A stretch of 7,734 nt of DNA from Pseudomonadota bacterium (GTDB lineage Bacteria; Pseudomonadota; Gammaproteobacteria; DAOUQR01). Each line of letters begins with the position of its first letter. Position 1 is the first letter of the stretch. Location: positions 1 to 7,734 of the forward strand of contig DAOUQR010000042.1 in NCBI GenBank assembly GCA_030625525.1, given 5' to 3'. Below the pieces are notes generated by a model, which saw only the letters and a program-made list of their open reading frames with translations, made no database searches and was not told where the DNA came from. This document shows, piece by piece, positions 1-6,700 of this stretch. The position numbers were made by a program, and so were the translations under genes.

Positions 1-542
<542 letters not shown>

Positions 543-544
<2 letters not shown>

Positions 545-548
545 GAAA
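543..548 (+). promoter_or_regulatory. Ribosome binding site of pheT
   Basis: AGGAAA lies 5 bases before the pheT ATG at 554 and overlaps the last two bases of the pheS stop codon (TAG, 542-544). This fixes the pheT start and suggests translational coupling of the two synthetase subunits. Confidence 0.75.
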
Positions 549-553
549 CGCTT

Positions 554-2926
554 ATGAAATTTAGTGAACGCTGGTTGCGTGAATGGGTTAATCCGGATTG
601 CACGAGTGAAACCTTGGCCCAGCAATTAACCATGGCTGGTTTGGAAGTTGATTCTGTGACACCGGTTGCCGATGAATTCAGTGGTGTCATGGTGGGCCAT
701 ATCAAACACTGTGAACGTCATCCGGATGCCGATAAACTACAGATCTGTGAAGTCGATATCGGTGAAAAGACACCGATTCAAATTGTCACCGCGGCAACCA
801 ATGTGGCTCAAGGTGTTAAAGTGGCTGTTGCAACCATCGGAGCCAAATTACCCGGTGGCCTCAATATCAAAAAAGCGAAATTACGCGGCGTTCAGTCGGA
901 TGGCATGTTCACTGGCGCGGATAATTTAGGTCTAGGTGAAAGTGAGGGTGGGGTGCTTTTATTTCCAGACGATGCACCCATCGGACAAAGCTTGCAGGAA
1001 TACCTCCAACTTGACGACCAATCCATCGATATTGATTTAACCCCAAACCGTGGCGATTGCTTAAGCATTGCAGGCCTTGCTCGCGAAGTCGGTGTGTTAT
1101 TTCGTGAAAATGTAACCGCGATCGAGATAAAACCGATTGAGGCGAGTATTTCAGAGACTAAAACAGTGACTCTGGATGCGCCACAAGCCTGTCCGCAGTA
1201 CGTTGGACGAGTGATCAAAGGGATTAATGCAAAGGCGCAAACACCCATGTGGATGCAAGAAAAATTGCGCCGCAGCGGTATTCGTGCGATTCATCCTGTG
1301 GTTGATGTCACTAATTACGTGATGTTTGAATTAGGCCAACCCATGCACGCCTTTGATTATCAAAAATTGCAAGGCGATATCACAGTACGGTTTGCTATCA
1401 AGAGTGAAAAATTAATCTTACTCGGCGGGCGTGAAGTGGATATTCACCCTGAGACGCTAGTCATTGCCGATGAAAAACAAGCCATTGCGCTGGCGGGTGT
1501 TATGGGTGGTGAAAGCACGGCCGTTGATGATCAGAGCGATACGATTTTTCTTGAAAGTGCCTTTTTTGCGCCGCCCGTCATTGCAGGGCAAGCGCGTCGT
1601 TATGGTTTAAGCACCGATTCTTCTCATCGTTATGAAAGAGGGGTCGATCATGGCTTGCAGACTAAAGCGATTCATCGTGCGACTGAATTATTATTAGAAA
1701 TTGTCGGCGGCCAAGCGGGCCCTATTATCGAAGTCAGTCAAGAAGAGCACTTGCCTAAATCGAGCATGGTACACATGCGTCCGAAGAAAGTGACGGATCT
1801 GCTAGGGATTGATATTCCCGAAGACGACATGCTGGAAATTTTGCAGCGTCTAGGTATGACGATTTATACCCAAGGTGATGCGTGGGAAGCGCAAGTGCCA
1901 ACGTTTCGATTTGATATTGCCCTTGAAGTTGATTTAATTGAAGAGATAGGCCGGATCGCCGGTTACCATTTATTGCCTTATGCTGACATGTCAGGTTTGA
2001 TGCAGAGCCATCCACAGCCAGAATCACGTGTGGATCGTTTTCGTTACGCCGATCTATTAATCGATCGGGGCTATCACGAAGTGATCAGCTATAGTTTTGT
2101 TGACCCAGCGATTCAGCACGTTTTATTTCCTGGTGCGCCGGCCTTAGATTTGAGTAACCCCATTTCACCTGAACTGAGTCAAATGCGCTTAAGCTTATGG
2201 CCTGGTTTGCTGCATACATTACGAACGAATCAGCATCATCAACAGCTTCATGGGCGCTTTTTTGAAATCGGTATGACCTTTGTACCAGAAGCAGATGAGC
2301 TTAAACAGCAAGTCATGTTGAGTGGATTAATTTCTGGAAAATGCCATACACATACTTGGAATCAAGCTGAGCGCAAAGTTGACTATTTTGATTTAAAGGG
2401 TGATGTTGAAGTCTTATTATCGTTGACCGATGCGGATTTTAATTTTATTCCGGCTGAGCATTCTTGCTTACATCCAGGCCAATCTGCCCAGATCCAGCGA
2501 GCAGGGGAAGTTATTGGTTGGATGGGGGCCTTGCATCCGAGTTTGTACGATAAACTGGGGGTGAGTGGTCCGATTTTTATTTTTGAATTAAATTTAGCCG
2601 CGATCACACCGGCAGAGCTGCCGCATTTTCAATCCTTTTCAAGTTATCCAGCGGTGCATCGTGACTTGGCCCTTGTAATGAAAAAAGAAGTTCATGCCGA
2701 GCAAGTCCTTAATTTTATTAAAGATCAGCATGAATCACATTTGCGTAAAGTCGAGCTTTTTGATGTGTATGAAGGCGAAGGGATCCCGGAAGGTCACAAG
2801 AGCATAGCGATTAGCTTACTTCTTCAACATGAAAATCGCACCCTCACAGAAGAGGAAATTTCTGAATTTGTTGCTACACTCTTAGACGCACTTGATAAAA
2901 AGTATCAAGTCAAACTAAGGGAATAA
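554..2926 (+). CDS. pheT: Phenylalanyl-tRNA synthetase beta subunit
   Basis: Non-catalytic partner of PheS; it binds tRNA-Phe and carries the editing site that hydrolyses mischarged Tyr-tRNA-Phe. At 790 aa it is full length (E. coli 795). Domains in order: N-terminal segment, then an OB-fold tRNA-binding domain at about residues 40-150 ([27 protein letters not shown]); the hallmark LTPNRGDCL at 162-170; the B3/B4 editing domain at about 213-390 ([36 protein letters not shown]); the B5 domain at about 405-475; the catalytic-like core from about 490 ([13 protein letters not shown] near 506); and the C-terminal ferredoxin-fold anticodon-binding domain at about 697-790 ([12 protein letters not shown]). 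No frameshift or missing block is apparent. The ATG at 554 is supported by its Shine-Dalgarno sequence and by the conserved start [12 protein letters not shown]. ihfA begins 4 bases after the stop. Confidence 0.99.
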   Translation: MKFSERWLREWVNPDCTSETLAQQLTMAGLEVDSVTPVADEFSGVMVGHIKHCERHPDADKLQICEVDIGEKTPIQIVTAATNVAQGVKVAVATIGAKLPGGLNIKKAKLRGVQSDGMFTGADNLGLGESEGGVLLFPDDAPIGQSLQEYLQLDDQSIDIDLTPNRGDCLSIAGLAREVGVLFRENVTAIEIKPIEASISETKTVTLDAPQACPQYVGRVIKGINAKAQTPMWMQEKLRRSGIRAIHPVVDVTNYVMFELGQPMHAFDYQKLQGDITVRFAIKSEKLILLGGREVDIHPETLVIADEKQAIALAGVMGGESTAVDDQSDTIFLESAFFAPPVIAGQARRYGLSTDSSHRYERGVDHGLQTKAIHRATELLLEIVGGQAGPIIEVSQEEHLPKSSMVHMRPKKVTDLLGIDIPEDDMLEILQRLGMTIYTQGDAWEAQVPTFRFDIALEVDLIEEIGRIAGYHLLPYADMSGLMQSHPQPESRVDRFRYADLLIDRGYHEVISYSFVDPAIQHVLFPGAPALDLSNPISPELSQMRLSLWPGLLHTLRTNQHHQQLHGRFFEIGMTFVPEADELKQQVMLSGLISGKCHTHTWNQAERKVDYFDLKGDVEVLLSLTDADFNFIPAEHSCLHPGQSAQIQRAGEVIGWMGALHPSLYDKLGVSGPIFIFELNLAAITPAELPHFQSFSSYPAVHRDLALVMKKEVHAEQVLNFIKDQHESHLRKVELFDVYEGEGIPEGHKSIAISLLLQHENRTLTEEEISEFVATLLDALDKKYQVKLRE
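2917..2922 (+). promoter_or_regulatory. Ribosome binding site of ihfA
   Basis: AAGGGA sits inside the last codons of pheT, 8 bases before the ihfA ATG at 2931. It supports that start and indicates that ihfA is read from the pheST transcript. No separate promoter was recognised inside the 3' end of pheT. Confidence 0.7.
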
Positions 2927-2930
2927 GCCG

Positions 2931-3263
2931 ATGACAGCATTAACCAAGGCCGATATGGCTGAACATTTATTTGATGTACTCGGGCTCAACAAGCGTGAAG
3001 CGCGTGATTTAGTGGATAAATTTTTTGAACAAGTCCGCTGTGCTTTAGAATCAGGGCATCATGTTAAGCTCTCTGGATTTGGCAATTTTTGTCTCCGTGA
3101 TAAAAATGCCAGACCGGGTCGTAATCCTAAAACAGGCGAAGCGATCCCAATCACCGCAAGACGGGTCGTGACATTCCGCCCTGGCCAAAAACTTAGAACA
3201 CATGTAGAAAATTATGTCGGATCTCAAACCTACCAAGAAGATCAAAAAACCGGCGAAGCATAG
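2931..3263 (+). CDS. ihfA: Integration host factor subunit alpha
   Basis: Alpha subunit of the IHF heterodimer, a nucleoid-associated protein that bends DNA sharply at specific sites in transcription, replication and recombination. The protein (110 aa) matches the HU/IHF family along its length: the alpha-helical dimerisation half ([20 protein letters not shown], about 5-40), the family core KLSGFGNF (46-53), and the beta arm with [20 protein letters not shown], in which P66 is the equivalent of the proline that intercalates and kinks DNA. RDKN before the arm and TFRPGQKL after it favour the alpha over the beta subunit. It is about 10 residues longer than E. coli IhfA (99 aa); the extra acidic/polar tail ([10 protein letters not shown]) is the part that overlaps the next gene. 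Its position directly after pheT is the standard gammaproteobacterial arrangement, where ihfA is expressed from the pheST operon. The partner ihfB is not in this window. Confidence 0.98.
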   Translation: MTALTKADMAEHLFDVLGLNKREARDLVDKFFEQVRCALESGHHVKLSGFGNFCLRDKNARPGRNPKTGEAIPITARRVVTFRPGQKLRTHVENYVGSQTYQEDQKTGEA

Positions 3264-3582
3264 TAACGCATTGCCGGCGATCCCAGAAAAACGCTATTTC
3301 ACCATTGGCGAAGTGAGCCATTTGTGCGATACCAAGCCGCATGTGCTGCGTTATTGGGAACAAGAATTTTCACAATTAAAACCGAATAAACGTGCCGGCA
3401 ATCGTCGCTATTACCGTTATGAAGATGTGCTATTAGTGCGGCGTATACGTGAGTTGTTATATGATAAGGGTTTTACTATCCAAGGTGCACGAGCGCAACT
3501 GCGTTCCGGCCCCAAGACACCAGCAATAACGCGTAAAGATGTTATTCAAGAATTACAGGCCATTTTGAAAGACTTCGCTTAA
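3214..3582 (+). CDS. Small MerR-family transcriptional regulator
   Basis: A 122-aa DNA-binding protein with a MerR-type winged helix-turn-helix. The HTH spans about residues 28-52 ([25 protein letters not shown]), followed by the wing ([13 protein letters not shown], about 60-72) and the second HTH-like helices with [11 protein letters not shown] (about 86-96). The remaining ~26 residues are too short for a ligand-binding domain, so the effector and targets are unknown. The basic N-terminal tail (KKIKKPAKH) is not part of the family core. The ATG at 3214 overlaps ihfA by 50 bases and has only a weak upstream purine stretch (TAGAAA). A later start such as the TTG at 3271 would remove the overlap and keep the whole HTH, so the start is uncertain. 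Close homologues follow ihfA in Pseudomonas and Legionella-type genomes. The gene ends in three consecutive in-frame stops (TAA TAA TAG, 3580-3588). Confidence 0.92.
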   Translation: MSDLKPTKKIKKPAKHSNALPAIPEKRYFTIGEVSHLCDTKPHVLRYWEQEFSQLKPNKRAGNRRYYRYEDVLLVRRIRELLYDKGFTIQGARAQLRSGPKTPAITRKDVIQELQAILKDFA

Positions 3583-3607
3583 TAATAGCTGTAAATCCCA
3601 ACATAAT

Positions 3608-3665
3608 GACTTAGGTCAGGCCTAAGGCCATAAGTCTGGCGAAGGGTGTAACCACTCATTCGCCA
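3608..3665. terminator. Two abutting stem-loops between convergent genes, possible bidirectional terminator
   Basis: Hairpin 1 (3608-3636) pairs GACTTAGGTC with GGCCATAAGTC around an 8-base loop, with one bulged A and one G-U pair. Hairpin 2 (3637-3665) starts at the next base and pairs TGGCGAAGGGTG with CACTCATTCGCCA around loop TAAC, with one bulge and one G-U pair. They lie between the stop of the MerR-like gene and the stop of the opposing large gene, where transcription from both sides must end. Neither is followed directly by a T-tract on either strand, so they are not textbook intrinsic terminators. They could be mRNA 3'-end barriers or part of the adjacent repeat element. No other gene is seen in 3583-3736. 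Confidence 0.35.
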
Positions 3666-3716
3666 CGTCATTCCGCCAAAGATCGTCATTTCGCGGCGGG
3701 ACCGCGGGATCCAAAG
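3666..3716. repeat. Two nested copies of a palindromic intergenic repeat unit (CGTCATT...CCAAAG)
   Basis: Two units share both ends. Unit 1 (3666-3681) is CGTCATTCCGCCAAAG; unit 2 (3684-3716) starts with CGTCATT and ends with GATCCAAAG but carries an inner palindrome. In unit 2, ATTTCGCGG (3688-3696) pairs with CCGCGGGAT (3702-3710) around loop CGGGA. The pattern GTCAT-(C/T)CCGCGG-loop-CCGCGGGATCCA resembles the dispersed palindromic repeats common in intergenic DNA of intracellular and other proteobacteria; that link is from memory of the pattern. A T6 run follows at 3718-3723, 11 bases past the stem, so this hairpin could also help end the + strand transcript. Confidence 0.5.
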
Positions 3717-3736
3717 CTTTTTTGACTTTAGAGATC

Positions 3737-6700
3737 TCAAACCAGCGGTGCTAAGTTATATTCTGCATTTAATTTTGTCTCTAAATAATCATGCATAATG
3801 CTTTTAACTTCGCGTGATGTGATAGCTTCATCATTGAATTGTGTGACTTCAGTTCCGAAGTCTTCAGCTTCATGTTTCGTTGTGATGAAATCAATGCAGA
3901 TATAGGCATCATCGAGGTGTTGTTTCATTATCCGGCGAGCAGGTTTTACTAATTTGTATCGAAGCGAGCGCTCGGTTTTGTCGATGTAGCGGATTAATCT
4001 ATCCAGTGTTTTGGTGAGTCCTTCGTTCTCTTTAATGTCACGGTTTGCAATTTGGAGCTTGATCTCTGCTAACAATGGATCACTTTTTACTGTGTAGAGA
4101 AACGTACGCTCAGCTCTTTTTGTTTTGACGGTGCTTTTATCTATGTCTAAAAGATCAATTAAAATTGTTTCAATGTTTAAAACAATATGACTTTTTCGAT
4201 TTCTAATTCGTGAATAAATTTGAAATAAAGCAGTGATCATTTCGTCATTGGTCTTGCAATTTTTTAATTTTGAAGCCAGTCGAGTGTAGCTGACTTTGCG
4301 TGAGTTTTTCATGAAAGAACTATTGTGGGCATACTTATCGAGGGTATTAAGAGCGTTAAGGAGTTGATCAGATTTAATCTCTTGCTTATCTTTGATCATA
4401 TCGTCAATTGCAATGACGACATCAGCAAAATCCGGCTCAGCGTCAAGGATTTCATAAGTCGACTTCTCCGCATCAGGAACTATTTTTACAACTTTAACAG
4501 CATCTGGCATCCAAATACCAAAATTGTTTTTCTTCCAAGCAACCGCACGTTTGTTTTCTTCTTCAGTGTTTTCGATTGAGTAAGGCGTGCCATCAATAAA
4601 TCGAATTTTGTTTTCTAATTTTATGGGAAGCTTACCTCGCTTGTCTTTATATTCTTTTTCAGTTGGAAATTCTTTAGTGAGCGGATGATACTGGTTAAGA
4701 AGTTTGTTCGCTAGATAATGGTCCGTTGGCGTAATCGTTTCCTTAATAAATGCGCGAGTGGGGTTTGTAGTGGCGGTTACCTGTTCAACGCAGTCTTGAA
4801 TAATCTTTCGTAAGTCATTCGTTATGTACTGGACAAGGTTAAGGTTCTTATTATTATCCTGATTAATCGTCACCGTTGTTAGTAGTTGGTCGCGGCGTGC
4901 GGCATTATCCAGTGGTATGAGGCGAATATTTACGCCGCCGTCTGTGTATTCACTAGAGGCCTCAGCAATATAGGCCGGCCATTGGTTTGTATTTGTTCCA
5001 TGTTCGATGATATTTTTAATTTTTGATTGGAGGTTTTCTTTATCACCTTGGAAACCATCAAGTCGATTGTCAGCAAGTAGAATAAAATTTTCTTTGCTTG
5101 GATTTAATTCTGTTGTACGAATGCTTCCGCCATGAAATACGCTCTTTTTTTCTTCAACCAACGCTGCTTTTGAAAGATCTGTGATCTTTGCGTGATGAAT
5201 GCGCCGAGCGATTTGGTAACTGATATGCGGATTGCTACCGTAAGTAAATACAACACAATGTTGCTTATACGTCATTGTCACTGTTAAATTTGTTGCGTTT
5301 CTCTCTTCTAGTAGTTTCCCTTCATTATCACATATCTTCTCTTCGAGGTTTCCAATGAAGCTTTGCATTAACGTCGTTAGATTTTGTTTTGATAAAGTTG
5401 TCTTTACAACTTGTGTGTCCAATAATAAGTGATGATTTTTGTCTGATTCATGAGTGTAGCTTGCCCATGCATTGTTACCATCGATTAAGGCGGTGGCAAG
5501 AGTTGGCTTCTTGAGTTTTATTATTGAGTGTATCTTACTATTTTTATGGGAACGGCGATGGTGGTCAATCTGATCAAATAATTTGTTTTCCAAGGTCGGT
5601 TCCATTTCGCCGATAGCCGTTAATCTTTCATGGATTTTTTGTACGGGGCCGCCATCTTCTTTCATCTTTTTAATTTCGTTTTGGGTATAGTGTACTTGTG
5701 TATCTGGTGCGTCTTCGCGTGCTTGTCTTTTTTTGGAACGGAATAGTTTTTTGAAAATAGTTAAGATATCGCCTAAGGTAAAGGGCCATTGATTGCGGGT
5801 GATCGCTGTAATGAGGGCCGCTTTTTGTTGTTTAGAGCTCTTGTTTAGGTCAGCGAAGCTACTTATGTCGTTTTGACCGTGGGATTTGTTCTTATTGATG
5901 AGTTTAAGCACTTTGGTTTTGTTAAGACGTATCGCTTGGTTTGTTTTAGATCGTGCAAACCAATGATTCTCGTGTTTGTAAATAACAATTTTTTGCTCTT
6001 CAATGGGGTCTGCATATTCACCATCATGAAAATCAAGTGGTGTTCTTTTTATAATAATGTTTTGTACCAGCTCTTTTAATTCATCACTTGCGACCATACT
6101 AATTTTGTCGCTACGTTGGATCTTAGGCCATTCGTTTCGAATAATTGCTGTTTTAAGCGCAAGCTGTTGTGACTTGTTCAAAGATATCGCGTTATTTTTA
6201 TCTGCTTCAAGATCTTCATATGAATTGATCTCTAAGACTGTTCGTAACTGAGTTGGGTTAATGACGCGAGACCTGACATCTCCATTTTTTAAATAATGAA
6301 TATAGAAAAATTGTTCAGCCACTTGGTATACAAAAATCTTGGGGGCTTCAGACTTCTTGATTTGATCAATAATCATATTACTGTTGGGGTACTCTTGAGC
6401 GTGAAACATTGTCAGCTCAGCTCGTTCCTCGTGGGTGCGTTTTGGTACGGTGTCCCATCTGCCGATATGCGTATAGACTGCATCATCTGCACTACTATCG
6501 TTACCGTTCTTATCTTTACCGGTAAATAAATTAATAAAACCACCAGGCGTTTTAACCAATTTGAGTTGCTCTGCAAAACGTTCGAGTTTCACGCGGATGT
6601 CTTCACAACTTTTTTGCCAATAAACGAGGTCATCACTTTCCTCACATGGGTTCTTGCCTAAATATTCGCTTAAAATACCTTCGGCATCCTTTGCTTTCTC

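Noticed and set aside
892..1248. 118-codon - strand open frame inside pheT
   Set aside because: Lies wholly antisense to a strongly conserved gene, with no recognisable protein family; a shadow frame.
3692..3723. Canonical intrinsic terminator (CGCGG/CCGCG stem plus T6)
   Set aside because: The T-run starts 11 bases after the stem, too far for a standard terminator; kept only as a possibility within the repeat entry.
3583..3736. tRNA gene after the MerR-like gene
   Set aside because: In some relatives a tRNA follows this operon, but the hairpins here do not form a cloverleaf with a T-loop (GTTCGA) or a CCA end.
4325..4579. 84-codon + strand open frame inside the large gene
   Set aside because: The hydrophobic reading is what AT-rich antisense sequence gives; no Shine-Dalgarno sequence or homology is visible. 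The same holds for the other short + strand frames in 5873-7362.
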